Source: Flavobacteriales bacterium
GTDB lineage: Bacteria > Bacteroidota > Bacteroidia > Flavobacteriales_C > GCA-002722245
Length of the DNA: 64,000 bases
Reading direction: 5' to 3'
NCBI GenBank assembly: GCA_002722245.1
Contig: PBLA01000018.1
Location: 62,001-126,000 of the forward strand
Below, piece after piece: positions 17,533 to 26,507 of this stretch; within the stretch, counting starts at the first letter, position 1, and each line of letters starts with the position of its first letter. The notes beneath the pieces were generated by a model. The model saw nothing but the letters and a program-made list of their open reading frames with translations, had not been told where the DNA came from and made no database searches. Made by a program: the position numbers and the translations under genes.

Positions 17533-18837
17533 ATGAATTTTGTACTCCCCATACTTTTCTTTTTTATCTTCTTGTGGGGAATATATAAATGGAATTTTTT
17601 TCGTTTACAGGGTCTGAGTAGAACATTTTTAATCACTGCTTTTATAGTAAAGGTTTTTGCTGGGGTTGTATTGACGATGATTTACACCCATCATTATAAA
17701 ATACGATCAGAGGCAGATACCTTTCGCTATTTTGATGACAGTTATTATTTACATAAAGCCGCTAGTGAGAACCCTTCATTCTATCTTAGAATGATGCTAG
17801 GTACCGATGACGGTGAAGACCTGATGCCTTATCTGGACGCGATGAACAATTGGTTTCCAGCAGAACGAACGACGTTTTATAACGACAACAGAACTGTTAT
17901 TCGAATCAATGCAATGATTAGGTGGATATCCTCTGGTAATTATTACGTTCATCTTCTTTTTTTCTGTTTCATGGCATTTTATGGTCTTACTTTTATGTAC
18001 AAAGCGTTTCATCGATATTTTGTTGGAAAGAAAGTATGGCTCGGATTAATTCTATTTTTTACACCATCATTACTCTTTTGGAGTTCAGGGATTCTAAAAG
18101 AAGGGCCATTGCTGTTGGTTTTTGGCATTACGTTACATATTTTAAACACCATTTTCAATCGAAGAGCAAGATGGAGTCATTTCACAGTATTAGCAATTTG
18201 TATCCTGTTCTTGTTTCATTTAAAATTTTATGTTGGATTATTGCTCGTTCCTGCAATTACAGGTTATTTATGGATCATAAACAACAAAGGGCCTCATCCG
18301 ATCATAAAAGTCATTTTAAATTTTAGTGGCTACTTTATAGTGGCTATAATTTGGCATACCCTTAATCCGAATTGGAGTTTATTCATGGTCTTAAAATGGA
18401 AAAGACTTGATTTTTTAGGCTTGGCCAAATCAATGAATGCAAAAAGTATTATCTCCACAGGTGCTTTGGAAGACCACCCCATGAGCTTTTTGCAACATTT
18501 TTCTTTTGGACTTTTTAATGCAATTACACGTCCTCTTCCTTGGGATATGTATTCAATAGTTATTCTTCCTAATGTTCTTGAAAATATTTTGATTATCCTT
18601 TTTATTCTTTTCTGTATTTGGTTTGGCAGACGAGAAAACTTTCATCGTATTGGCTATTTTTTTATCATTTATGCGGTGGGATTGTTAACTATTATTGGTA
18701 TGGTTACACCAATAATGGGGAGTTTAGTGCGGTATAAAACTCCTGCTATCCCATTCTTATTAATGTTCTTTCTTCTATTTGCACGCAAAGAAAAATGTAA
18801 AGAAATCCTTTCCATTTTCAATAAAACAAAGGTTTAG
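17533..18837 (+). CDS. polytopic inner-membrane protein, GT-C/EpsG-like (unknown)
   Basis: The 434-aa protein has about ten hydrophobic segments, the first at residues 1-18. After the second helix there is an acidic loop (EADTFRYFDDS), and a FWSSGILKEG segment sits in a middle loop. The layout, many helices plus an acidic loop after an early helix, recalls GT-C glycosyltransferases or polysaccharide polymerases, but no family can be named with confidence. It ends 14 bases before the MepA-like lipoprotein gene in the same direction, so they are probably co-transcribed. A role in cell-envelope polymer synthesis is only an inference. Confidence 0.72.
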   Translation: MNFVLPILFFFIFLWGIYKWNFFRLQGLSRTFLITAFIVKVFAGVVLTMIYTHHYKIRSEADTFRYFDDSYYLHKAASENPSFYLRMMLGTDDGEDLMPYLDAMNNWFPAERTTFYNDNRTVIRINAMIRWISSGNYYVHLLFFCFMAFYGLTFMYKAFHRYFVGKKVWLGLILFFTPSLLFWSSGILKEGPLLLVFGITLHILNTIFNRRARWSHFTVLAICILFLFHLKFYVGLLLVPAITGYLWIINNKGPHPIIKVILNFSGYFIVAIIWHTLNPNWSLFMVLKWKRLDFLGLAKSMNAKSIISTGALEDHPMSFLQHFSFGLFNAITRPLPWDMYSIVILPNVLENILIILFILFCIWFGRRENFHRIGYFFIIYAVGLLTIIGMVTPIMGSLVRYKTPAIPFLLMFFLLFARKEKCKEILSIFNKTKV

Positions 18838-18851
18838 TCGTTGATGAGTAA

Positions 18852-19562
18852 ATGAAATCATATTTTCTCTCTCTTCTTTGTATTGTGTTTTTGTGTCAAT
18901 GTTCCTACAATAAAATAAAAGGAAAAGGTAGAAGTCTTTCTAAAGGTTCCGTGAAGAAAGGATCTTTAAAAAATGGAAGGCGATTTCCCAAAAAAGGGAC
19001 TAATTTCAAATATTTTTCAAAACTCACCTACTTTATTGATAACAGAGCTTGGGTGCATGAGAAAGTGTGCATGGCTACATTGGAAGCATATAAAATATGC
19101 GAACAAATGATGCCTGAACGAAAGTTTATGATCATGGAATGCTCTCATAGGAAAGGTGGGAAAATGTTTCCACATCGAACTCATCAAAATGGCACCTCTA
19201 TTGATTTTGCATCACCACTCACCAAGAATAACCACCCTTACCATGGAGACCAATGGAAAGGTATTTGGCATTATGGTTTACAATTTGATGAGAAAGGTAG
19301 GTGTATGCGAAACAAAAAAATACGTATTGATTTTGAAGATATGGCAAAACATATACTTGCCCTGGAAAAGGCAGCTAAAAAACGAGGGCTATACATCAAA
19401 AAAGTACTCCTTAAAATGAATTTAAAAGATGATTTCTTCGCTACTCCTTCGGGAAAAAAAGTGAAAGAAAAAGGAATTTATTTTGCGCGTTACTTAACAC
19501 CTATGATTGACATGGTACATGATGACCATTATCATATAGATTTTGGTTTTTTGAAAAAATAA
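18852..19562 (+). CDS. lipoprotein, MepA/M74-like LAS murein endopeptidase
   Basis: The 236-aa protein has a lipoprotein signal with lipobox FLCQC (Cys17) and a basic linker. Its catalytic domain shows the LAS metallopeptidase ligands: HRTHQNGTSIDF gives His111-x6-Asp118, and DDHYHIDF gives His226-x-His228. This is the pattern of MepA (penicillin-insensitive murein endopeptidase) and related VanY-like enzymes, which cut peptidoglycan cross-links in the periplasm. It is shorter than E. coli MepA and lacks its cysteine pattern. It follows the polytopic membrane gene by 14 bases, which fits a shared envelope role. Confidence 0.72.
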   Translation: MKSYFLSLLCIVFLCQCSYNKIKGKGRSLSKGSVKKGSLKNGRRFPKKGTNFKYFSKLTYFIDNRAWVHEKVCMATLEAYKICEQMMPERKFMIMECSHRKGGKMFPHRTHQNGTSIDFASPLTKNNHPYHGDQWKGIWHYGLQFDEKGRCMRNKKIRIDFEDMAKHILALEKAAKKRGLYIKKVLLKMNLKDDFFATPSGKKVKEKGIYFARYLTPMIDMVHDDHYHIDFGFLKK

Positions 19563-19597
19563 AAAAACAAACGCTTATATTCAGTTCAATTCTTTGA

Positions 19598-21007
19598 CTA
19601 ATCGTTAAAAAATCGATCGTGAAAGTTTGTTAAAAACAACTTTTCTTTTGCTCTTGTAATACCAGTATATAACCATCTCATATATTCTCGATTTATAGAT
19701 TCTTCTTTAAGGAATCCTTGATCTACAAAAACATTTTTCCATTGTCCACCCTGTGATTTATGACATGTTATTGCATACCCAAATTTCACTTGCAATGCAT
19801 TAAAGTAAGGATCATCTTTTACTGCCTTTTGGCGCTTTTTACGATCTCTTATTTCAGAATAAGAATTCCAAATTTCATGGTAGAGTCTTTGACCATCCTC
19901 TCTACCTAAACTTGGACTCTCTATCATTAGGGTATCTAACATTATTTTGACCTCAAATTCAATCGCTTTTTTATAATCCAATAAACGAAGTGATACATTT
20001 GCAAAGCGGAAACCAAATTTTTCTTCAAAATCAATTACACGCATAATTTCTGCCATATCTCCGTTTGCTATAAAATCAATATCAACCTCCTCTTTTAACC
20101 AGAAATAATTGTTTCGTACAACCATTACAAGATCTCCTGCATTTAGCTCGTCCTCTTGAAAAAGTATATTGTATTTTATGTATCGATTAAAATGGTTTGC
20201 CTGTTTGTTGCTTCTACATACAATCATCGTGTTCTCTATTCCATCTCTACTGTAACACGAAGAGACCTCTTCTTCAATATCGTAACCATTTAATTTCACA
20301 ACATCATTAAATTGACTACATTGAAAAAGCGGTTTAAAGGGTTCATTTTCTTGTAAAAGTTGACGAAGTAAAGTGGCATTGAACAAAATTCCAGAGTCCT
20401 GTGCTTGTCTTGTGACCTCAGTCAATTCAATACTATCAATATGTAAAGTATATCTTGAAATTAAATATTGAGTGCTCAAGGCAGGACTTTCGGCACTACC
20501 TACTGGAGGTAATTGAGCTGTATCACCAATAAAAATCAACTGACAATTTTTCCCCGAAAACACAAACTCTATTAAATCATCCAACAATGTTCTTCCTTTG
20601 GATAAAAATGAACCGCCCATACCGCCTTGATCACTAATCATTGAAGCCTCATCAACAATAAAAATAGTATTGGTGTTTTTATTTTTCTGTAAACTAAATA
20701 CAATGTTTTCGCCCACTCGCGATTGGTAATATATTTGTTTATGAATAGTAAATGCGGATTGTTTCGCATAGCCTCCTAAAACTTTAGCTGCACGACCTGT
20801 TGGCGCAGCTAAAATAGCACGAAACCCTACAGATGGTAACCAATTGATAAAACTGGAGATAAGTGTTGTTTTACCTGTACCTGCGTATCCTTTTAAAACA
20901 AACAACCTCCGTTGAGTTTTTAGGCCCACAAAATCTTCAAGCTTTGTAATTGCTTTATCTTGAATGCTTGTTGGAGTAAAAGGAAAAAAATCGAGTAAGC
21001 GCTGCAC
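19598..21007 (-). CDS. RecD/Pif1-like superfamily 1B DNA helicase
   Basis: The 469-aa AAA-type helicase has Walker A GYAGTGKTT (residues 40-48), Walker B IVDEASMISD (about 113-122), motif III FIGDTAQLPPVGS, and late motifs YAITCHKSQGGQW and RWLYTGITRAKEKLFL. These define the RecD/TraA/Pif1 group of 5'-3' helicases. No RecB or RecC genes are nearby, so it is a stand-alone helicase as often seen in Bacteroidota. The only in-frame start is GTG at 21007; a TAACTTTG box ends 4 bases before it, so the mRNA may be leaderless. Confidence 0.88.
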   Translation of the reverse strand: MQRLLDFFPFTPTSIQDKAITKLEDFVGLKTQRRLFVLKGYAGTGKTTLISSFINWLPSVGFRAILAAPTGRAAKVLGGYAKQSAFTIHKQIYYQSRVGENIVFSLQKNKNTNTIFIVDEASMISDQGGMGGSFLSKGRTLLDDLIEFVFSGKNCQLIFIGDTAQLPPVGSAESPALSTQYLISRYTLHIDSIELTEVTRQAQDSGILFNATLLRQLLQENEPFKPLFQCSQFNDVVKLNGYDIEEEVSSCYSRDGIENTMIVCRSNKQANHFNRYIKYNILFQEDELNAGDLVMVVRNNYFWLKEEVDIDFIANGDMAEIMRVIDFEEKFGFRFANVSLRLLDYKKAIEFEVKIMLDTLMIESPSLGREDGQRLYHEIWNSYSEIRDRKKRQKAVKDDPYFNALQVKFGYAITCHKSQGGQWKNVFVDQGFLKEESINREYMRWLYTGITRAKEKLFLTNFHDRFFND

Positions 21008-21011
21008 AGTA

Positions 21012-21019
21012 CAAAGTTA
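21012..21019 (-). promoter_or_regulatory. candidate -7 box directly before the helicase start
   Basis: TAACTTTG on the minus strand matches TAnnTTTG and lies only 4 bases before the GTG start codon, so the transcript would begin at or next to the codon. No convincing -33 TTG is visible. Confidence 0.35.
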
Positions 21020-21151
21020 GAACTTTAATTTGTTCACTATTTTAAAAACCAGAGATCTTCATGTGTTAACTTAATATTAAGATTTTAAGAAAAATGTTAA
21101 TCTCCTCTGAATAATTGTAATTTAGTTGAGCAAATTTTTCAAGTATAAACC

Positions 21152-22396
21152 ATGGACTTCGGACAATTTTTAAAACCCGTTATTTATGCCTTATTAGCAC
21201 TAGTTGGACTCGTGGTGATCATTACTCCATCTGTAAGCTATGAAGAAGCTTATTTTGTAGGAGATGATTACTACATTACAATGGTTGACTCTATTGAAGT
21301 AGGTTATGAACCTTATCTAAAAGGATTGATTCAAGCGGAACAAAATGTGTTAGCCAGTAAAGAGAAAAAAGCATTTCATAAAAAGCTTAAGCCCCTGGCT
21401 GATTCTCTTTCATTACTTCAGTCCAAAGCTGAACTCTCAAAGGACTCTACTCGAATAGCCAATGCTAAAAATGCATATTTCGATTTTCAAGAAATGAAAT
21501 CAAAACAAGAGCAATTAATTGATGAAAAATACGCTATTACTAAATTAAATGATGCTGTTCTCATTAATAAAATAGATGGATTGAAAAAAAGTCTATCCAT
21601 GGATGATTACATTGTGATTGTGGCTAATCAGATACGAAACCCAAATGGATTAAGTACTATTCCGAGCGTTACACCAAATGACCTCAACATTCAAAAAGTA
21701 AATCTCCAAGATCCTGGAGGTTACTACATTGTTGGATTAATTTTAATTGGAATCACCTTATTCATGTATTTCATGGACAAAGGTTCAATACCAATTGAAT
21801 CTAATGGTTTCCGAGTGGGGGGAACTATTGCAATGATCGTTCTTGCTATTATATTAGGTTTTAAATCTTATTTCAGTTTAGCAAATGATATAAAATTTAA
21901 AGAAATTTCTGAGTTGAGAGAAACAGAAGTGAGGGAAAAGTTGATGCTTATCAAGGATTTGCAAGTTCAATATTTAAGTGATAATAAGAAGTATTGCTCT
22001 TCATGGGATTCATTACTCCACTATGCCAAAAATGATTCTGCACAAATTATACGTTACCTTGTAGATAAAAATGATACGGCTGCAGTTAACAACGCCCTAA
22101 GGGCAGGGAAACCTATTAAGGACACCGCATATGTTCCTATCAACATAAAAGTTTATGGTGAAAAACAGAGCATCAATTTAGACTCACTTCCTTATGTGCC
22201 GTATACACAAGAAAAGTTCTCACTTAAAACAGCGAAAACTAAAAACGCCAATAATCGAGATGTTTTCTATATTGAGGTAAAAACGAAAAAGAAAACCTAT
22301 TTGGACATGTTGAAGATATATCCAAAAAATTTCGATGAAGACGTTGTTATTCAATTTGGAAGTTTAACAGAACCCACTACAGAAGGTAACTGGTAA
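21152..22396 (+). CDS. membrane protein of unknown function
   Basis: The 414-aa protein has one N-terminal helix (about residues 8-27), a roughly 150-residue charged, coiled-coil-prone domain, two adjacent helices (about 188-206 and 224-244) and a C-terminal soluble domain of about 170 residues. The topology puts the first charged domain on one side of the membrane and the C-terminal domain on the opposite or same side depending on helix count. No known domain was recognised. It is the first gene of a plus-strand run leading to DUF3822, rsmD and coaD, with 9 bases to the next gene. Confidence 0.65.
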   Translation: MDFGQFLKPVIYALLALVGLVVIITPSVSYEEAYFVGDDYYITMVDSIEVGYEPYLKGLIQAEQNVLASKEKKAFHKKLKPLADSLSLLQSKAELSKDSTRIANAKNAYFDFQEMKSKQEQLIDEKYAITKLNDAVLINKIDGLKKSLSMDDYIVIVANQIRNPNGLSTIPSVTPNDLNIQKVNLQDPGGYYIVGLILIGITLFMYFMDKGSIPIESNGFRVGGTIAMIVLAIILGFKSYFSLANDIKFKEISELRETEVREKLMLIKDLQVQYLSDNKKYCSSWDSLLHYAKNDSAQIIRYLVDKNDTAAVNNALRAGKPIKDTAYVPINIKVYGEKQSINLDSLPYVPYTQEKFSLKTAKTKNANNRDVFYIEVKTKKKTYLDMLKIYPKNFDEDVVIQFGSLTEPTTEGNW

Positions 22397-22405
22397 GCCT
22401 GAGGA

Positions 22406-23254
22406 ATGCAAGCTCAAATTGACAAATCATTCGATTTAAAACAATTAAACAAGTATAGCCTTGGTTTAAAAATCGGAGGTGATTTTTTTAGCGCTAATGT
22501 TTTAAAAGTTAAGTCAAATACCCATCTGGCAGTTACGGAGCAAAAATTTTCTACTAGCCGATCGGATGAGTTCCCAACCTCAAACTTTGTGGATGCGTTA
22601 AAAAGTTGCCCAGTAAAAGTTTCAAAAAAATATGGGGAAGTAAGTATTGCAATTGCGAATAAATTATTTTCCGTAGTTCCAAAAGCACTGTTTTCTGAAA
22701 AAAACCTCGAGTATTACATTTCCCTGAATACCCAACCTGAAGGTGAATTTGACATCAAATATCAGGTTATAGATGATGCTGGTGTAGTTATTTGTTTTAT
22801 TCTTTCAAAAAAACTGAATGATTGGATCAATAAAGTCTTTCCAAATGCGAAAATTACCCATGAAATTTCAGTTTTAATACAATCTGTTTTAAGAGATTTC
22901 CATTCGCTCTCAGAAGATCGATTACTACTTAATATAAGCAACAATTATCTTGATGTGATACAGCTTAAAAAGGGAAAACTCAATTTTGTTAATTCCTTTT
23001 TATACAATTCAAAAGAGGATCTGCTCTATTACACTTTATACGCATGTGAACAATTAGGGATTGATCCTCACGAAATAGAAACATTTATGCTGGGCGAAAT
23101 ACAAAAGGGCAGCGAGGAACACCTATTACTCTTTCAATATATTAAGAATATTCATTTTGGCAGTAGAAATAAAAACATAAAATTAGCCTCTGGCCTAAAT
23201 GGATTACCCAACCATTATTTTTATTCTCTTTTCAATCAACATTTATGCGTATAA
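22406..23254 (+). CDS. DUF3822 family protein
   Basis: A 282-aa cytoplasmic protein placed in DUF3822 because of its size, its tandem actin/ASKHA-like beta-alpha pattern and its position directly upstream of rsmD and coaD, the usual DUF3822 context in Bacteroidota. It overlaps rsmD by 10 bases, which implies translational coupling. Family members are thought to have an ASKHA-type fold resembling pilus-assembly ATPase-like proteins, but no biochemical role is established. No signal peptide or membrane helix is seen. Confidence 0.75.
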   Translation: MQAQIDKSFDLKQLNKYSLGLKIGGDFFSANVLKVKSNTHLAVTEQKFSTSRSDEFPTSNFVDALKSCPVKVSKKYGEVSIAIANKLFSVVPKALFSEKNLEYYISLNTQPEGEFDIKYQVIDDAGVVICFILSKKLNDWINKVFPNAKITHEISVLIQSVLRDFHSLSEDRLLLNISNNYLDVIQLKKGKLNFVNSFLYNSKEDLLYYTLYACEQLGIDPHEIETFMLGEIQKGSEEHLLLFQYIKNIHFGSRNKNIKLASGLNGLPNHYFYSLFNQHLCV

Positions 23255-23787
23255 TCAGTGGTCGTTTTAAAGGAAAAAGAATTTCGGCACCGCAAAACCT
23301 CCCTGTTCGACCTACTACAGATTATGCGAAGGAAAGTCTTTTTAATATCTTGAATAACACGTTCCATTTAGACGATTGCGCCATTTTAGATTGTTTCAGT
23401 GGAACGGGTAATATTAGTTATGAATTTTTATCGCGAGGGGTAAAATCAGTACTTTCTCTGGATATTAATGCGAAATGCATCAACTTCCAAAAAAAAATCA
23501 AGCAGGAACTTAATTGTGAAAACTTTACTCCAGTGAATAGAGATGTTTTTAAAGCATTAAAAGATAACAACCTGGGAACCTATGATATTATTTTTTGTGA
23601 TCCGCCATACGATCTACCAAATATTACTGAAATTGCGGATATTGTTCTAAATGCAGACGTATTGACCTGTGAAGGCTGGTTGATTATTGAACACGGTAAA
23701 TCAACCATGTTCAATCATATCAATTACAAAGAAACGCGAAAATACGGCAATGTAAACTTTTCAATATTCCAACGAAAAGATGATTAA
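23245..23787 (+). CDS. rsmD: 16S rRNA (guanine(966)-N2)-methyltransferase
   Basis: The 180-aa product is the RsmD Rossmann methyltransferase that uses S-adenosylmethionine to make m2G966 in 16S rRNA during 30S assembly. The N-terminal GRFKGKRISAP and VRPTTDYAKESLFNIL segments are diagnostic. The SAM-binding motif FSGTG is at residues 51-55 and the catalytic DPPY is at 119-122. The start lies inside the DUF3822 gene (10-base overlap). Length is normal for the family. Confidence 0.93.
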   Translation: MRIISGRFKGKRISAPQNLPVRPTTDYAKESLFNILNNTFHLDDCAILDCFSGTGNISYEFLSRGVKSVLSLDINAKCINFQKKIKQELNCENFTPVNRDVFKALKDNNLGTYDIIFCDPPYDLPNITEIADIVLNADVLTCEGWLIIEHGKSTMFNHINYKETRKYGNVNFSIFQRKDD

Positions 23788-23894
23788 TGATGCATAAGAT
23801 CATTACTTTTACAAAGATCTTTCAACACCTAACTGCTCACAAAGAAATGTAACGAAAACATAAATGTGTAGTTATTAGTTATAACTTTCTTATT

Positions 23895-24374
23895 ATGTCA
23901 CAAAAAAGAATAGCTGTTTTTCCAGGTTCATTTGACCCGCTTACTAAAGGTCACGAGGCTGTTGTACTCAAGGCGCTTCCGCTTTTTGATGAAATTATTA
24001 TTGCAATAGGCACTAATAATTCTAAGAAAAATTATTTCTCCAAAGAGGAGAGAATTCAACATATTGAAACCGTATTCAAAAAACACCCTAAAATTAGCGT
24101 TAAACATTACACAGGCTTAACGATTGAATTTTGCAAAAAACATCATGCTCAATTTATCGTAAGGGGTTTACGTGATGGGAAGGATTTTGAATACGAAAAA
24201 AGTATTGCCATCATTAATAATCAGATTGAAGCCAGTGTTGATACCGTCTTTTTTATGACCGATGCTAAATATTCTGCAATAAATAGTGTTATAATTCGTG
24301 ATATATTAAGAAATGGTGGTGATGTTTCACAATTTCTTCCTGATGAATTAAACAACCTCCTTGCCAGTGCATAA
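23895..24374 (+). CDS. coaD: pantetheine-phosphate adenylyltransferase
   Basis: This 159-aa enzyme transfers AMP to 4'-phosphopantetheine, the penultimate step of coenzyme A synthesis. The nucleotidyltransferase motif is visible as GSFDPLTKGH (residues 11-20), with the (T/H)xGH signature present as TKGH. RGLRDGKDFEYE and the late YSAINSVIIRDI segment (equivalent to the SSTxIRE region) also match CoaD. Length is normal. The last 14 bases overlap the start of the next gene. Confidence 0.94.
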   Translation: MSQKRIAVFPGSFDPLTKGHEAVVLKALPLFDEIIIAIGTNNSKKNYFSKEERIQHIETVFKKHPKISVKHYTGLTIEFCKKHHAQFIVRGLRDGKDFEYEKSIAIINNQIEASVDTVFFMTDAKYSAINSVIIRDILRNGGDVSQFLPDELNNLLASA

Positions 24375-25782
24375 ACTATTGAGCATATTTCTTTGTTTAA
24401 GTATTTTGCCAATTTTAGCAAATGAAACTACCTTACTCGGCTCAATTAAAGGGTTCGATGGAGGAACGTATTCAAACTCTCCAGTAGAAGTATTAATAGT
24501 TAGAGACTTCATCACCTACAAAAAAGAAACATTGCAAAAAGGTCTTACTGATGATCATGGAAATTTTAAGCTCTCCTTTCACCATACCGACACCCATATT
24601 GCCATCTTAAAACTCGGAAGAGTTGAGCGCACATTATTTATTGAACCAGGAAAAAGTTATTATATACCCGTTGAAGCTTCACTCAAAAAGCTTCAGGCAT
24701 CAAAAGGATTCTTTGCCAAAGATTCTCAAAAAGCCACGATAAAAAACTCCACTTATGGTGAACTAAATTACCTAATTGATACATTGGATAAAACTTGCTC
24801 TTCTTTTTTAAGTAAACATCCATTTAAGCGAAAAAATTATAGTTCAATTAAACATTTTACAGATAGTATTGCGCTACATTATCAACCTGTAAATAAACCT
24901 TATTTTCAAAAATATCTTCAGTTTAAAATAGCCGAATTACATATGTTTGTGATGCGTAAATTCAGAGATGAATTCGTCAAACTTCATTTCTCATCTACAA
25001 AAAATTATGCATCAAATGTGCAAAGCATGCATGTACTAAACACCTTTTTTAAAGGAAATATTAAACACAATATCTTGAGTGATGATAATTCACCTTTTCA
25101 TCGGGCCATGCTTCAAACAAATTTGACAAAAATGCTATTTGAAGTAAACCCATCTACTTCAGATAATCAAGAACTTAATGAGTTACTGCTCATGAAAGGT
25201 ATTTTAGAAATTTCTGATGTGTATTATTACAGAAAGTCAAAACTTATTGACGCTCTTGATCAAATTATCGCAACCACGTCATTTCCAATACACAAAGAAA
25301 TTGCTACAAATATCAAAGGAAAAATTAATCATTTAGAAATCGGCACTAAAGCACCCTATTTATCCATTGAAAATGATGGGAGAAATTTCGATATTGAAAA
25401 TTACAGAGGTAAATACCTTTATATATCCTTCTTTCGAGGTTGGGATATTGATTTCAAAAAAGAATTGGAAATTATACACTACCTGCAGCAACGCTATGAA
25501 GAAGATTTAAGTGTAGTATGTATTTCAACAGATATTGACCTAAAAACCTATCAAAATTTTATCGCACAACAGGATGAAGCGTCCTTTATTTATCACTACA
25601 ATTTTGATCCTCAAATTTTGATCGATTACAGAATTCCCGACTTCCGAATGCAGGAAACCCACCAATGGCAAAAACCTTCGTCCCACGTTCTTATTGGACC
25701 TCACGGAAAAATTATTTTTAATCATGCAAAGTCACCATCTAAAGGTTTTGAATACGACTTCCGTCTTTTGATTGGAAAATAA
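24361..25782 (+). CDS. exported TlpA-like thioredoxin-fold protein without a CxxC site
   Basis: The 473-aa protein has a signal peptide (ending near PILANE), an N-terminal domain of about 90 residues resembling the DUF4369/CNA-B-like region found in front of Bacteroidota TlpA proteins, a long helical middle and a C-terminal thioredoxin-like fold (about residues 330-470: GTKAPYLSIEN, RGKYLYISFF, VVCISTDID, HVLIGPHGKII). Where active TlpA proteins have WCxxC, this protein reads FFRGWDIDFKKEL and has no cysteine pair. It is therefore probably redox-inactive. TTG at 24361 or GTG at 24367 are the possible starts, both overlapping coaD. Confidence 0.72.
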   Translation: MPVHKLLSIFLCLSILPILANETTLLGSIKGFDGGTYSNSPVEVLIVRDFITYKKETLQKGLTDDHGNFKLSFHHTDTHIAILKLGRVERTLFIEPGKSYYIPVEASLKKLQASKGFFAKDSQKATIKNSTYGELNYLIDTLDKTCSSFLSKHPFKRKNYSSIKHFTDSIALHYQPVNKPYFQKYLQFKIAELHMFVMRKFRDEFVKLHFSSTKNYASNVQSMHVLNTFFKGNIKHNILSDDNSPFHRAMLQTNLTKMLFEVNPSTSDNQELNELLLMKGILEISDVYYYRKSKLIDALDQIIATTSFPIHKEIATNIKGKINHLEIGTKAPYLSIENDGRNFDIENYRGKYLYISFFRGWDIDFKKELEIIHYLQQRYEEDLSVVCISTDIDLKTYQNFIAQQDEASFIYHYNFDPQILIDYRIPDFRMQETHQWQKPSSHVLIGPHGKIIFNHAKSPSKGFEYDFRLLIGK

Positions 25783-25785
25783 TTT

Positions 25786-26430
25786 TTAAAGACAATTTAA
25801 AATTTCTTCTTCTGAATTTACTAAATAATCTGGTTGGACAGAATTTAACTCACCCGAAACTCCATAGCCATATTCTGCTCCAATGGTGATCAATTCGTGA
25901 TGTTTTCCTCCAATAATATCATTCTCTCGATCACCAATCATGTATATATGATTAGAATTAGGGCATCCAAATTGATCCAGAACTTCATATATAATTTCTT
26001 TTTTGCATGTTCGACTTCCTGACAAATGACTCCCAACAACGACCTCAAACTTTTCCATTATATTAAAATAACGAAGAATTATTTTTGCAAAATAGGTTGG
26101 TTTGGCAGTTGCTAAGGCAATTTTACCACCATTTTCGTAAATCGTATCCAAAACCGTTTTGATCCCAGGATACAATTTATTTTCATAAATTCCCTTTTCC
26201 GCATAATACGTTCGGTAAAAAGAAATAGCTTTTTTATACTCCTCTCCTTCTGGAAAATAATGAGTTAGAAAAGTATGTTTTAATGAGGGACCAACAAAAG
26301 AGCGCAATCGATCTTGGTCATACTCTTCTTTACCCATTTTTTTGAGTGCATAACGAATAGAATTAATTATTCCTTCTGATGAATCGGTAATCGTTCCATC
26401 TAAATCAAAAAGTACAAAATGATTCTTCAT
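25786..26430 (-). CDS. HAD-superfamily phosphatase, phosphoglycolate phosphatase-like
   Basis: The 214-aa protein has HAD motif I DLDGT (residues 9-13), a helical cap domain (about 20-85), motif II in IALATAKP, a motif III Lys in TCKKEIIYE and motif IV GDRENDIIGG. The order and cap type (C1) match the Gph/PgmB group. It may act on phosphoglycolate, pyrophosphate or a small sugar phosphate; the substrate cannot be decided. The gene ends only a few bases after the stop of the convergent TlpA-like gene. Confidence 0.88.
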   Translation of the reverse strand: MKNHFVLFDLDGTITDSSEGIINSIRYALKKMGKEEYDQDRLRSFVGPSLKHTFLTHYFPEGEEYKKAISFYRTYYAEKGIYENKLYPGIKTVLDTIYENGGKIALATAKPTYFAKIILRYFNIMEKFEVVVGSHLSGSRTCKKEIIYEVLDQFGCPNSNHIYMIGDRENDIIGGKHHELITIGAEYGYGVSGELNSVQPDYLVNSEEEILNCL

Positions 26431-26437
26431 ATCTTTG
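26430..26437 (+). promoter_or_regulatory. candidate -7 box for the TerB-DnaJ/xerD unit
   Basis: TATCTTTG, an exact TAnnTTTG match, overlaps the start codon of the divergent HAD gene and lies 70 bases before the TerB-DnaJ ATG at 26508. No clear -33 element is visible. Confidence 0.35.
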
Positions 26438-26507
26438 CCAATGAGTCAAAATGGCATAACAATTCAGGTGGTATGCCTTTTGACAAAATTGCAATAAAAT
26501 TTAGAAA

